Of a stretch of 64,000 nucleotides of DNA, positions 26,801 through 34,880 are shown in pieces. The stretch comes from Geomonas sp. RF6. GTDB lineage: Bacteria; Desulfobacterota; Desulfuromonadia; Geobacterales; Geobacteraceae. The stretch lies in assembly GCF_021044625.1 (NCBI RefSeq), contig NZ_CP087999.1:3865001-3929000 (forward strand), given 5' to 3'. Below the pieces are notes generated by a model that ran no database searches, was not told the origin of the DNA, and worked only from the letters and a program-made list of their open reading frames with translations. The translations under genes and the position numbers were made by a program. Positions within the stretch are counted from its first letter, which is position 1; each line of letters starts with the position of its first letter.

Positions 26801-27158
26801 CCACCCGTAGAAGGGTACTGGAAACGGAGGAGATCTGGGAGATCGCCGCGCCGATCTCCGTCCCCGGCTGGAAGTAGATCTTCAGAAGACCGATGCCGGG
26901 GATGGACTGCGACTCTATGCGGGAGATGCCGTTCACGGTGGTGGAGTAGGCGCGCTCCGCGATGAGGACCACGCGCCGTTCCATGTCCTCGGGGGACAGG
27001 CCCGGATAGCTCCAGGCGACGGCGACGACGGGGATGTCAATGACGGGGAAGATGTCGACGATCATCCTGCTGGCGGAAAGGGCGCCAAGGACGAGCATCA
27101 GGAGCGCCATGACTGCGATGGTGTAGGGACGCCTCAGCGCCAGGCGGACGATCCACAT
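23880..27158 (-). CDS. RND-family efflux pump, inner-membrane transporter (AcrB/CzcA/MMPL class)
   Basis: 1,092 residues, the normal size. It opens with MWIVRLALRRPYTIAVMAL and has twelve membrane segments in two halves. The proton-relay region of helix 4 reads GLALAIGMLVDDATVEVENI, keeping the adjacent Asp pair. The FFPSVDAGI and GIATSNSILLVSFANDLR segments mark the second half. The substrate cannot be told: there are no Met/His-rich heavy-metal signatures, so a hydrophobic-compound pump is more likely than a metal pump. The operon runs pump, adaptor, rhomboid. Confidence 0.9.
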   Translation of the reverse strand: MWIVRLALRRPYTIAVMALLMLVLGALSASRMIVDIFPVIDIPVVAVAWSYPGLSPEDMERRVVLIAERAYSTTVNGISRIESQSIPGIGLLKIYFQPGTEIGAAISQISSVSSTLLRVAPPGIQPPAIVQFNASNVPVAQLTASSSTLPEEKIFDYGLNFIRVRLFTIPGLSTPAPFGGKSRQIMVDINPAALTARGLSPADVMTALQSSNVIIPAGTARIGTTEYNVLMNTSPRAVEQFNAIPVKVVANRPVYLGDVARVTDTFAEQTNVVRVNGRRATYLAILKHADASTLAVVDATRDALPLIKETAPAGLELKIDFDQSIFVRSAVTGVVHEALLSTVLVSLMILLFLGSWRSMVVVSASIPLAICTALIAMYLSGQSINIMTLGGLALAIGMLVDDATVEVENIHRNFDMDKPTTLAVLDSAQQIAVPAIVATLAICVVFFPVVLLYGPARYLFTPLAFAVVAAMLASYLLSRTLVPVLARMLLASERRHYERRPEDEENAATHRSWLKRTNERRERAFERLRERYSAVLAVVLQHRVFTLVVAAVVGVLSMALLFVVGTDFFPSVDAGIMKLHVRGPSGTRIEETEMLVQRVETRIRQLIPADELETLNDMIGVPTFYNLAFVQTENIGGMDAEILISLKPGHHPTDYYRSLLRRKLPEEFTGASFYFQPADIVTQVLNFGVSSPIDVQIEGADFTVSRRYALKMRDALLAIPGATDVHINQVLDYPSLQVDVDRTRAAHFGMSERDVATSALVALSTSALIAPSFFLNPVNNVNYTVAVQIPRQYLSSMEGLLAMPVTPPYSGVLQPVATPELSARPQVPAQPLGNLALVSHRVTAENISHYTVQRVLDVEASVEGRDLGSVAGEIEQAIKRLGKLPPGVHITLRGQNEVMHHSFRSLAIGLILATLLVYFLMVALFQSWIDPFIIMTAVPGALVGILWILCLTGSTINVESLMGSIMAVGIATSNSILLVSFANDLRVEKGVTPVEAALAAGSTRLRPVLMTAFAMIIGMTPMALALGEAGEQNAPLGRAVIGGLLFATVFTLFVVPVIYSLLRTKLPSKHLLDERLQAELEGRPHPGDERHD

Positions 27159-27332
27159 ACTTCCCTCTTTTCAGGAAGGATCAGGAAACGGGGCGGAGAT
27201 ATCGAACGGGAAGTGCCGCTTCAACCTCTTTCAGATACTGCACGCGTAACCTTCCAAAATCATGAGAAAAGTCTATCATAGCACCCCCCCTTTACCCTTT
27301 CTCGACGAGGAAAACCATGTCATGTCTATCAT

Positions 27333-27365
27333 GTAGGCCGGGATAAGCCGCAGGCGTTCCCGGCA
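27333..27365. repeat. REP-like dispersed repeat, copy 1
   Basis: GTAGGCCGGGATAAGCCG...GGCGTTCCCGGC, a palindromic intergenic element. The reverse complement of 41345-41376 matches it at 31 of 32 bases. It lies between the RND operon and the ferredoxin gene. Apart from this and one candidate promoter, 27159-27597 holds nothing I can support. Confidence 0.75.
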
Positions 27366-27471
27366 GATCATGGTTGTCCGCTTTGCGCTCGGGGCCGTCC
27401 GCATGATGCGCCCCATTGCCGGAACGGCCGTACCGACCTCCCTCACCCACTTGCACCGGGTCTCGTTCAGC

Positions 27472-27499
27472 TTGACTATGGCTGAGGCAGTGTTAAAAG
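27472..27499 (+). promoter_or_regulatory. Candidate promoter for the ferredoxin gene
   Basis: TTGACT, 16 bases, TAAAAG, about 100 bases before the ferredoxin start. The -10 match is poor. Confidence 0.3.
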
Positions 27500-27597
27500 T
27501 CTTTATGTTTACCGGCGCTGCTGGCCTCCGAAAAGGAGGTTGGCGCGCCACAAACTACTGAGCCCGCACCGTGCAGGGCGGGAAAGGGAGGAAGGAG

Positions 27598-27792
27598 ATG
27601 GCAGGTAAACCGTATGTGGACAAGGACGTATGCATCGCCTGTGAGATGTGTGTCAACATGGTGCCTGACGTGTTCCGCATGGGCAGCGACAACCTCGCGG
27701 AAGTGCACAACCCGGCAGGAGCTCCTCAGGATAAGATTCAGGAGGCGATGGATGCCTGTCCGGTAACCTGCATCCATTGGGAAGGGGAATAG
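27598..27792 (+). CDS. Small ferredoxin, single [4Fe-4S] cluster
   Basis: 64 residues. VCIACEMCVNMVPDVF supplies C-x2-C-x2-C and the fourth ligand comes from MDACPVTCIHWEGE near the C-terminus, the pattern of monocluster ferredoxins. The start is the ATG at 27598, preceded by GGGAGGAAGGAG; a longer frame from 27571 has no ribosome site. It is followed by a terminator and stands alone. It is a low-potential electron carrier in the cytoplasm; the partner is unknown. Confidence 0.88.
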   Translation: MAGKPYVDKDVCIACEMCVNMVPDVFRMGSDNLAEVHNPAGAPQDKIQEAMDACPVTCIHWEGE

Positions 27793-27832
27793 CGTCACGC
27801 GATCGGTGAAGAAGCTACATGGAAAACTGGAA

Positions 27833-27874
27833 GGCCGCTGGTGAGAGGGGAGTTCCCGATTGCAGCGGCTTTTT
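27833..27874 (+). terminator. Intrinsic terminator after ferredoxin
   Basis: GCCGCTG (27834-27840) pairs with CAGCGGC (27863-27869), then five T. Confidence 0.65.
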
Positions 27875-27898
27875 AGTGTGCGGAAAAGGGAGAAGGGC

Positions 27899-28294
27899 AT
27901 GATCACGGAGAAGGTAAAGAGTTTCATCCAGAAGCACGACTACGCACTGGTAGCCTCGGCAGACGAGAGAGGGGTACCGCATCTTGCCGCCGGGAGGGAT
28001 CTCATGGTCCCGGACCCGGAGCACATCGTCTTTCGCGCCTGGTTTTGCAACGTCACGCTGCACAACCTGGAGAAGAATGCCCAGGTCACCCTTGCGGTCG
28101 TTGATCCTGTCAGCGGTGAGGGGTTCCAGCTGGCGGGGCGGATGGAGGGGGTCACGGCGACTGCTTTTGCAGACGGGCTGGCCCCCGGGGAGGAGCCTCC
28201 GGGGACGCCGCAGGTCGAGTCGAGCCTGACGGTGCTCGTGCAGAGGGTTATGGCCTTCACTGCCGGCGCCCATACGGACCAGCCGATAGAGTAG
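27899..28294 (+). CDS. Pyridoxamine-5'-phosphate-oxidase-like flavin-binding protein
   Basis: 131 residues. The split-barrel PNPOx fold is suggested by VKSFIQKHDYALVASADERGVPHLA, a short strand ending FRAWFCNVTLHNLEKNAQVTLAVVD, and FQLAGRMEGVT. Such small proteins bind FMN or F420 or heme and mostly lack a known substrate. The start is the ATG at 27899 after GGGAGAAGGGC; a frame from 27860 runs through the terminator. It is 3 bases from a convergent small gene. Confidence 0.75.
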   Translation: MITEKVKSFIQKHDYALVASADERGVPHLAAGRDLMVPDPEHIVFRAWFCNVTLHNLEKNAQVTLAVVDPVSGEGFQLAGRMEGVTATAFADGLAPGEEPPGTPQVESSLTVLVQRVMAFTAGAHTDQPIE

Positions 28295-28297
28295 GCT

Positions 28298-28489
28298 TCA
28301 CTTCCTTTCGATGGAGCGCATGAGGAGCGCTTCCGCCTGGGGCAGATCCTCTTCCGCCACGAGGATCTCCACCGGGTACCCCCCTTCCGAGCGTACGGTG
28401 CTGGTGAAGTACTCGATTCCCCCCTCCCGCAAGAGCTTTTCGACGCGGGCGAGGTCCTCTTCGTCCCTTGGATCGTAAAAGCGCACCAT
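28298..28489 (-). CDS. Small DUF2007-like protein
   Basis: 63 residues: MVRFYDPRDEEDLARVEKLL, GIEYFTSTVRSEGG, PVEILVAEEDLPQAEALLM. The layout resembles the DUF2007 (putative signal-transducing) domain, which also occurs at 39048-39350 in this window. AAAGGAGAGACCA precedes the ATG. It is the last gene of the minus-strand oxidase operon or a separate gene 50 bases beyond it. Confidence 0.65.
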   Translation of the reverse strand: MVRFYDPRDEEDLARVEKLLREGGIEYFTSTVRSEGGYPVEILVAEEDLPQAEALLMRSIERK

Positions 28490-28538
28490 TGGTCTCTCCT
28501 TTCAAAGATATCGGGGGGCTTCCCCCTTTCTTCTCCTG

Positions 28539-29447
28539 TCAAAAGACTCGGCGCAAACAGAGGTCCGCGATGACCGCTCCCAGTATCGCCGTGAGATAGG
28601 CGATGGAGGAGGTGAACGCCCAGCGGTAGAGCCTCTTTGCGAGAAGGAGCCAGCATCCTCCCCAGAAGGAAATTCCGATCACGACGGCAGACGCGGCGTA
28701 CCACTTCGAGCACGGGCCGTACACCCACAAAAGGAGGGGGGTGCAGACCAGCAGGCCGGCGCCCGAAAGAACAGCGACCGCGGTGAACTTTTCCCCCTTT
28801 ACGAGAGGAAGAACGGGGATCCCCGCGCGCCGATATTCCTCCTGGTGGGCGAGGGAGAGGAGCCAGAAGTGTGGGGGCTGCCAAAGGAGCATGAGGATAA
28901 AAAGGATGAGCGGGGCGGTGGCAAAGGGGGGTGCGACGGAGCTTCCGCCGATGAGGACCGGGAGGGCTCCCGGTATACCGCCGAGAATCGCGGCCCAGTG
29001 GGAGCGGCGCTTGAGGTAGAGGGTGTAGTAGAGCGTATAGCTTGCGACGGCGCCAAGAAGAAAGGCTGTTGCGGCGATCCCCACATGAAAGGCGCTCAGT
29101 ACCAGTGCCGAGGTTATGAGGGCGAGGGCGCACGTCACGACGCGGCCGGTTCCGAGTGCGGCGATGGCGGGGCTTCTCCTTTGCACGCGCTCCATGAGGA
29201 GGTCGATGCGCCGGTCGAGGACGTTGTTGATCATGGCCGACCCGGCGGCAGCGAGGACGATGCTGGCAAGGCACAGGAGTGCCGGGGCTGCCGGGGGCGC
29301 TGCGCCGGCGGCCACCACCATCCCGGCGTAGCCGGCGAGGGTGACGGCGGCGACGATACCCGGCTTCATGAGCAAAAAGAGCGCGACACCTGTGGAAGGG
29401 GCCGCGCCCTCTTTTACCTGGACCGTATCTGCCGCGGTTTCCATCAT
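28539..29447 (-). CDS. ctaB: Protoheme IX farnesyltransferase (heme O synthase)
   Basis: 302 residues, polytopic UbiA-family prenyltransferase. It adds a farnesyl group to heme B to make heme O. The first Asp-rich motif is NNVLDRRIDLLMERVQRR and the second-region motif is LKRRSHWAAILGGIPGALPVLIG; WQPPHFWLLSLAHQEEYRRAGIP is highly typical. Its ATG overlaps the ctaA stop (ATGA), so heme O and heme A synthases are coupled. It follows the structural cox genes, matching the need of the caa3 oxidase for heme A. Confidence 0.93.
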   Translation of the reverse strand: MMETAADTVQVKEGAAPSTGVALFLLMKPGIVAAVTLAGYAGMVVAAGAAPPAAPALLCLASIVLAAAGSAMINNVLDRRIDLLMERVQRRSPAIAALGTGRVVTCALALITSALVLSAFHVGIAATAFLLGAVASYTLYYTLYLKRRSHWAAILGGIPGALPVLIGGSSVAPPFATAPLILFILMLLWQPPHFWLLSLAHQEEYRRAGIPVLPLVKGEKFTAVAVLSGAGLLVCTPLLLWVYGPCSKWYAASAVVIGISFWGGCWLLLAKRLYRWAFTSSIAYLTAILGAVIADLCLRRVF

Positions 29448-30307
29448 TCGGGAAGATCCTTAAGCTGGCGGGTGCTCCCGAGCCACATCCGCAAGGTGAA
29501 CCACACCGCCGCCAGGGCGACCGCGAGATGAAGGGCGGTCACCGAGTAGAGGAGACCGGAGCGGACCACCACGAAGCCTACTCCGATCTGCAGGCCGAGA
29601 AGGCAGGTCAGCATGAGGCAATCGGCGCGCCAGCTGGCAAGGCGCTTGTCCAGCAGCGAAACCAGGTAGACCAACCCCGCGGTCAGAAAGAGCGCCAGCG
29701 CCACAACACGGTGCGAGTAGTTGACGAGGACCTGCCAGCTCCACACTGTCGGTATCCACTCACCGTTGCAGGTCGGGAAGTCGGGGCAGGCGAGGCCACC
29801 GGCTGAGTGGCGCAGGTAGGCCCCGAGGGAGGCCTGGGAGAAGACGAGGACCACGAGGGAGAAGAAGACCCCGGCGTAGCCGCTCAAGGAGAAGACCACC
29901 GGTTCCCCTTCGCCGTCACAGGCGGTCATGTACAGGACGAGGAGGTAAATGGTGAGCGCCGTCATGAAGTGGAGCGTGGTGAGCTGCACCGGCAACTCGA
30001 GCAGGACGACGATCCCCCCAATGACGATCTCGGTGGTGATGAGGCCGAGAGCCGCAATCGGTATGGCCTTGTTGAAGCCGGGGTAGCTCTTCAGCCGCTG
30101 CCGGGAGAGGAGGATGAGGCACAGTGTGGCCAGCGCCGCAAGGATCCGGTGGGTGAACTCCATCCAGACGTCCAGCTGCAGCGGCGGAAGGACTCTCCCC
30201 TGGCAGAGCGGCCAGTCGGGGCAGGCCATCCCCGCCTTCATCCCCGCCACGAGATTCCCCCAGAGGAGCAGTATGAAAAAGAGTCCTGCGGTTATGCGGC
30301 CGAGCAT
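29444..30307 (-). CDS. ctaA: Heme A synthase (CtaA/COX15 family)
   Basis: 287 residues with eight membrane segments in two four-helix halves. It oxidises the methyl group of heme O to give heme A. Conserved heme-ligand His appear in EFTHRILAAL, TLHFMTALT, NYSHRVVALA and ALHLAVALA. Paired Cys loops (CPDWPLCQG and CPDFPTCNG) are typical of this enzyme. It overlaps ctaB by 4 bases. Confidence 0.92.
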   Translation of the reverse strand: MLGRITAGLFFILLLWGNLVAGMKAGMACPDWPLCQGRVLPPLQLDVWMEFTHRILAALATLCLILLSRQRLKSYPGFNKAIPIAALGLITTEIVIGGIVVLLELPVQLTTLHFMTALTIYLLVLYMTACDGEGEPVVFSLSGYAGVFFSLVVLVFSQASLGAYLRHSAGGLACPDFPTCNGEWIPTVWSWQVLVNYSHRVVALALFLTAGLVYLVSLLDKRLASWRADCLMLTCLLGLQIGVGFVVVRSGLLYSVTALHLAVALAAVWFTLRMWLGSTRQLKDLPE

Positions 30308-30362
30308 GGTCCACCTCCATGAGACCCGGTACCTTCCGCCACCGGGTACGGATTGACTCGCA

Positions 30363-30626
30363 TCACCTGGTGTAGACGTCTATCAGGGTGCCGAAAAGGA
30401 TGAGCGCGAGCACCAGGAGCGGGAAGATTGCAAAGGCGACGACGAGCTTCGTCTCGTGGCGCAGGTGCATGAAGTAGTAGGCAACGAGCCCTGCCTTTAC
30501 GGAGGCGATGGTCAGCGCCGCCCCCGCGTTCCAGAGCCCGAGGTTGACGTAGGAGACAAGTACTGTCACCACCGTCAGCACGAGGAGGGACACCCACACG
30601 AAAATATATGTCTTGTAAGCAGCCAT
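30363..30626 (-). CDS. coxD: Cytochrome c oxidase subunit IV (bacterial type)
   Basis: 87 residues, three membrane helices: YIFVWVSLLVLTVVTVLVSY, the ALTIASVKAGLVAYYFMHL segment, and a C-terminal helix. VKAGLVAYYFMHLRHE is the hallmark of prokaryotic subunit IV. The start is the ATG at 30626 after AGAGGGGATC; a TTG at 30644 is less likely. It lies 10 bases after coxC. Confidence 0.88.
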   Translation of the reverse strand: MAAYKTYIFVWVSLLVLTVVTVLVSYVNLGLWNAGAALTIASVKAGLVAYYFMHLRHETKLVVAFAIFPLLVLALILFGTLIDVYTR

Positions 30627-30636
30627 GATCCCCTCT

Positions 30637-31242
30637 CTAGCCAATCAGGTACAGGAGCGGGAAAAGGTAGATCCAGATCAGGTCCACGAAGTGCCAGTAC
30701 AGGCCGAAAACCTCCACCGGCGCGCTGTGCTCGGCGTTGATCCTGTCCTTTCTCGCCAGCACGATGAGGGCGGCGAGAACGGCCATCCCCCCCACCACGT
30801 GCAGACCGTGCAGCCCCGTCATGACGAAGTAAAGCCCCCAGAAGATGTTCGTCTTCGGGAAGATCCCCTCGGCAAAGTCGTGACTCCACTCTATGTACTT
30901 GATCACCAGGAATACTCCCGCCAGCGCCAGGGTCAGCATGAGGCAGAGGTTCATCGTCTTTTGCCGGGCCCGCCGGACCGCACCGATGGCAACCGCCATG
31001 GTGAGACTCGAGGTGAGGAGCACCACCGTGTTCAGCGCTCCCAGCGGGCGGCTCAGCTTCAGGTGCTGAAGGTGGAACAGCTCCGGATACATCCCGCGGA
31101 ACTGGGCGTAGGCGGTGAAAAGTCCACCGAAGAGGAGGAGCTCCGTCGCCAGGAAGGTCCAGATCCCGAGCCGCGCGCTGACAGGTGCTTCCTTGTGGGC
31201 GCCGGACGGTGCTTCGTTATGCTTGTCGGTGGTGCTCGCCAT
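30637..31242 (-). CDS. coxC: Cytochrome c oxidase subunit III
   Basis: 201 residues, five membrane helices (the short form lacking the first two). GIWTFLATELLLFGGLFTAY and the C-terminal TGLHGLHVVGGM and WHFVDLIWIYLFPLLYL segments are diagnostic. GGAGGG precedes the ATG, which lies 26 bases inside the end of coxA. Confidence 0.93.
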   Translation of the reverse strand: MASTTDKHNEAPSGAHKEAPVSARLGIWTFLATELLLFGGLFTAYAQFRGMYPELFHLQHLKLSRPLGALNTVVLLTSSLTMAVAIGAVRRARQKTMNLCLMLTLALAGVFLVIKYIEWSHDFAEGIFPKTNIFWGLYFVMTGLHGLHVVGGMAVLAALIVLARKDRINAEHSAPVEVFGLYWHFVDLIWIYLFPLLYLIG

Positions 31243-32854
31243 CGTGCGCCCTCCGATCGGTCCCGTAGTTGTAGGGCCACTCGTGTATCGTCGGTATCAC
31301 CTCGAAGTTCTCCTCGGGGGGAGGGGAGGAGATCTGCCACTCAAGGGTGTTCCCCTGCCACGGGTTGGCCGGCGCGGTCGCGCCCCTGTGCAGGGAGCGC
31401 CAGAAGTTGACGAACATGATGATGATCCCCGCCGCGAGAATCCACGACCCTACGGTGGCGAGGGTGTTGAGACCCTGGTACTTCTCAGGGTATTCCGCCC
31501 AGCGCCGCGGCATCCCCTGCACGCCGAGGATGAACATGGGGAAGAAGGTGATGTTGAAGCCGGGAACGATCAGGCACCAGGCGATCTTCGCCAGCCTCTC
31601 GTTCAGCATCTTTCCGCTGATCTTCGGGTACCAGTAGTGCAGCCCCGCGAAGAGCCCCATCACCGTCCCCCCCATCATGGTGTAGTGGAAGTGCGCCACC
31701 AGGAAATAGGTATCGTGCACATGCACGTCGACTGCAAGGGCGCCGAGGAAGAGCCCGGTAAGCCCGCCGATGATGAAGAGGAAGATGAAGGCGAGCGCCC
31801 AGAGCATGGGGGAGTCGAGGGCGATGGAGCCGCGGTAGAGGGTGGCGATCCAGTTGAAGATCTTCACCCCCGTAGGGACCGCCACGAAAAAGGTCAGAAA
31901 GGAGAAGATCACCCCGGCGGTCGTGGACATCCCGCTCACGAACATGTGGTGCCCCCAGACGAGGAAGCCGATGAAGGCGATGGCCAGTGCCGAGTAGGCG
32001 ATCGCCCGGTACCCGAAGATCGGCTTTCGCGCGAAGACCGGAATGACTTCCGAAATTATCCCCATCGCCGGGAGAATCATCACGTACACCACCGGGTGGG
32101 AGTAGAACCAGAAGAAGTGCTGGAAGAGGAGTGGGTCCCCACCCTTGGCGGGATCGAAGAAGCCGACGCCGAAGAGCCGCTCCGCCGCGAGCAGGAGGAG
32201 GGTGATGGCGATGACGGGGGTGGAGAGGACCTGGATGACGCTCGTGGCGTACATCGCCCAGATGAAGAGGGGCATGCGGTACCAGCTCATCCCCGGGGCG
32301 CGCAGCGTGTGGATCGTCACGATGAAGTTGAGCCCCGTCAGCACCGAGGACATCCCCACGAGGAAAAGGCCCAACGTGAGGGTCGTGATCGCCGCGCCGG
32401 TGCGCGCGGAGTACGGCGTGTAGAAGGTCCACCCGGTGTCCATCGGGCTGACGAGGGAGCCGATGGTCACGACGATCCCGGCGAGAAAGACGTAGTAGCT
32501 CAAGAGGTTCAGGCGCGGGAAGGCGACGTCGCGCGCGCCGATCAGGAGCGGTATGAAGAAGTTCCCCAGCGACGAGGGGATCGCCGGGATGATGAAGAGA
32601 AAGATCATCATCACCCCGTGCATGGTGAAAAGCACGTTGTATGTGTGGTCCGTGAAAAGCGCCGGCCCCGGCGTCAGGAGCTTCAGGCGCAGCAGAAGGG
32701 CGAGTACCCCACCGGTCAGGAAGAAGAAGAGGGTGGTGAAAAGGTACATGACCCCGATGCGCTTGTGGTCCAGAGTGAGAGCCCAGGAGCGGAACCCCTT
32801 GTGCGCAAGGTAGTCTTCATGGTGCGCATGGGCTGCGACAGCTTCATTTGACAT
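31217..32854 (-). CDS. coxA: Cytochrome c oxidase subunit I (A2-type, YSHP motif)
   Basis: 545 residues from the ATG at 32854; a longer frame from 32989 has no homology. Twelve membrane helices. Heme and copper ligands are visible: H79 (FTMHG), CuB ligand H253 with cross-linked Y257 (FYSHPVVYVMILP), H302-H303 (WGHHMF), H388 and H390 (VAHFHYTMMGG). The D-channel Glu of A1 oxidases (HPEVY) is replaced, and the preceding Tyr-Ser marks an A2-type enzyme. It reduces oxygen to water while pumping protons. No subunit-III fusion is present. Confidence 0.95.
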   Translation of the reverse strand: MSNEAVAAHAHHEDYLAHKGFRSWALTLDHKRIGVMYLFTTLFFFLTGGVLALLLRLKLLTPGPALFTDHTYNVLFTMHGVMMIFLFIIPAIPSSLGNFFIPLLIGARDVAFPRLNLLSYYVFLAGIVVTIGSLVSPMDTGWTFYTPYSARTGAAITTLTLGLFLVGMSSVLTGLNFIVTIHTLRAPGMSWYRMPLFIWAMYATSVIQVLSTPVIAITLLLLAAERLFGVGFFDPAKGGDPLLFQHFFWFYSHPVVYVMILPAMGIISEVIPVFARKPIFGYRAIAYSALAIAFIGFLVWGHHMFVSGMSTTAGVIFSFLTFFVAVPTGVKIFNWIATLYRGSIALDSPMLWALAFIFLFIIGGLTGLFLGALAVDVHVHDTYFLVAHFHYTMMGGTVMGLFAGLHYWYPKISGKMLNERLAKIAWCLIVPGFNITFFPMFILGVQGMPRRWAEYPEKYQGLNTLATVGSWILAAGIIIMFVNFWRSLHRGATAPANPWQGNTLEWQISSPPPEENFEVIPTIHEWPYNYGTDRRAHDGEHHRQA

Positions 32855-33009
32855 CTTCGTTTCCCCGAATCTAGCACGCCGTCCCTTCGGACCGCGCTGT
32901 GGTGGCGGATCTTCGTCAGGATCCAGCGCGAGGCTGGACCATCCCTTTCCCCCCACACGATTTCTGCATTGCAGGTCCGGCTGCAGCACCCGGGTCAGAA
33001 GCCCGCGGT

Positions 33010-33957
33010 TTACTTCAGCGTCTTCAGATAGGCGATGACGGCCGAGATATCATCCGGTTTCAGCGTCGCCTTGAAGCTCGGCATGATCGGCTGGAACCCC
33101 TTCACGACCTTCGCGTTCGGATCCACGAGCGATTCCCTCAGGTACTCCTCGTCGGCGGTGACCGTCTTGCCGTCGGCAAGCTCGACCTTCCTGCCGAAGA
33201 CCCCCTTCAGTGTCGGTCCCACCTTAGCCATCCCGTCAATGGAGTGGCAGCCGAGACAGCCGGCGTGCTCGACAGCTTCCTCCCCCTTCTTCTCCGGCGG
33301 CTGGGTCGCCTGGGCAGCCGCCTCCTGCGCCTCGTGCGCCTGCCACTGCGCGTACTCCTGATCGCTCATGATGATGAGCGTGCCGCGCATGAGGGAATGG
33401 CCGCTGCCGCAGTACTGCGAGCAGTAGATGTCGAACTTCCCCGTCTGCTTCGGTAGGATCCACAGGTAGGTGTAGCGACCCGGGAGCACGTCCTGCTTCT
33501 GCCGGTAGGCGGGGATGAACATGCCGTGGAGGACGTCGGTGGAGGTCATCACCAGCTTCACCGGTTTCCCCACCGGTAGGCGCAGTTCGTTGAGGGACGT
33601 GTGTCCGTTCGGGTACTTGAAGTTCCAGGAGAACTGGGACGCGGAGAGCTGAATCTCCGTGGCGCCGGGGATCGGAGTCCTCATCTTTACGAAGACGATG
33701 AAGCCGTAGGCAAAGATCGCCACCAGCAGGAGGGAAGGGACGATCACCCAGATGATCTCGAGGATGGTGTGACCGCTGATGTACGGAGTCTCCTCCACGA
33801 CCCCCTTTCTCCGGCGGTACTTGAGGGCGAAGTAGATCAAAAGCCCCTGGGTAAGGACGAAGAAAAAGGCGCAGATGATGGTGATGAACACGAAAACCGC
33901 GTCCACGTCATGGGCTGCCAGTGAGGCTTCGCTGTAAAGGGAGCTTAGGTCCGGCAT
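33010..33957 (-). CDS. coxB: Cytochrome c oxidase subunit II with fused cytochrome c (caa3 type)
   Basis: 315 residues. Two membrane helices (about 20-45 and 65-90), then the CuA cupredoxin domain with H144, C179, C183, H187 and M190 (IYCSQYCGSGHSLM). A C-terminal cytochrome c domain follows, with heme motif C234-LGCH and a QPIMPSF methionine ligand. The residue between the CuA cysteines is Gln, not the usual Glu; Gln also occurs in Thermus ba3. The fused heme makes this a caa3-type oxidase. It is the first structural subunit after the SCO gene. Confidence 0.95.
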   Translation of the reverse strand: MPDLSSLYSEASLAAHDVDAVFVFITIICAFFFVLTQGLLIYFALKYRRRKGVVEETPYISGHTILEIIWVIVPSLLLVAIFAYGFIVFVKMRTPIPGATEIQLSASQFSWNFKYPNGHTSLNELRLPVGKPVKLVMTSTDVLHGMFIPAYRQKQDVLPGRYTYLWILPKQTGKFDIYCSQYCGSGHSLMRGTLIIMSDQEYAQWQAHEAQEAAAQATQPPEKKGEEAVEHAGCLGCHSIDGMAKVGPTLKGVFGRKVELADGKTVTADEEYLRESLVDPNAKVVKGFQPIMPSFKATLKPDDISAVIAYLKTLK

Positions 33958-34029
33958 GCTGTCCCCCCCGGTTGATAGTCTCTATCGCTGACACCGGTCC
34001 GGCTCCCGCGCGGCGGGAGAGGGCCTGCC

Positions 34030-34857
34030 TCATGTTTGAGGACTGTTTTTTTCCTTTTGCCAAAGAACAGCCAGCAGCATCCCCAGCATGACGAGAACGC
34101 CGATCATGGCCACCAGCATGATGCGGGTGGCTATAAGCTCGTACTTTTTACCGACAGGGTCGTAGTGAAAGCAGAAAAGAAGGGCCTGGTTCAATATCTG
34201 CGAGCCGCCGATCTTGCCGTCGGAGGCCTCCAGAAGGGCGATCTTCAGGTCGCGCGGCTTCACGTCCACCGTGTAGAGGTAGCGGGAGATCGTGCCGTCC
34301 GGGGTGAGGATCACCATGATGCTCGGGTGGGCGAACTCGTGCCCCACCCGCATGTAGCGCATGCCCACGCTCTTTGCGAGGCGATCTATCTCCGGCTGCT
34401 GCCCGAGCAGGAAGCTCCACTTCTGCCCGGCGTCGGCCCCCCCCCCGAGCATCCCGTACGTCATTGATGCCTTGTGGGTGGCAGCTGCCGTCGTCTCCTC
34501 CGGGTCGATGCTTACGGTAACGATGCGGTAATCCTTGCCGAGGGAAAGCCCCTTCATCCCGTGGATTGTATCGACGAGGTTGCGGAAGATGAGGGGGCAG
34601 AGGGTGGGGCAGGAATAGTAGTTGAGGGTGAGGATGACCGGGGTGCCGGTAAAATAGTTCGCGAGCGTTACCTTCTTCCCCGTCTGATCGACAAAGGGAA
34701 GATTGAGCGGGACGTGGGAAGCGAGATGCTCGTCGACCCCGACAGAATCGAAGACGATGTCCTGCGGGTCGCGCGCCTGTGCGGTGTGGGTGGAGAGAGT
34801 GAGAAGCAGTGCCGCGACCAGAGCGGCGCCAATTTTTGCCCAGCCAGCTTTACACAT
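34030..34857 (-). CDS. SCO1/SenC copper chaperone for cytochrome c oxidase
   Basis: 275 residues from the ATG at 34857 (GGAG upstream); a longer frame overlaps the cupin gene and is rejected. A signal peptide (to about residue 28, ending TAQA) is followed by a thioredoxin-like SCO domain with the copper-binding YYSCPTLCP (CxxxC) and the distal His in VGHEFAHPSI. A C-terminal membrane helix (MLVAMIGVLVMLGMLLAVLW) anchors it. It delivers copper to the CuA site of subunit II, encoded next. Confidence 0.9.
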   Translation of the reverse strand: MCKAGWAKIGAALVAALLLTLSTHTAQARDPQDIVFDSVGVDEHLASHVPLNLPFVDQTGKKVTLANYFTGTPVILTLNYYSCPTLCPLIFRNLVDTIHGMKGLSLGKDYRIVTVSIDPEETTAAATHKASMTYGMLGGGADAGQKWSFLLGQQPEIDRLAKSVGMRYMRVGHEFAHPSIMVILTPDGTISRYLYTVDVKPRDLKIALLEASDGKIGGSQILNQALLFCFHYDPVGKKYELIATRIMLVAMIGVLVMLGMLLAVLWQKEKNSPQT

Positions 34858-34880
34858 GGCACTTGCTCCGTCTTTGTCGT

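Noticed and set aside
27276-27551. 91-codon minus-strand frame before the ferredoxin gene
   Set aside because: It translates the REP-like element and has no ribosome site.
31115-32851. 578-codon plus-strand frame opposite coxA
   Set aside because: Antisense shadow of coxA with low-complexity His/Glu/Arg product.
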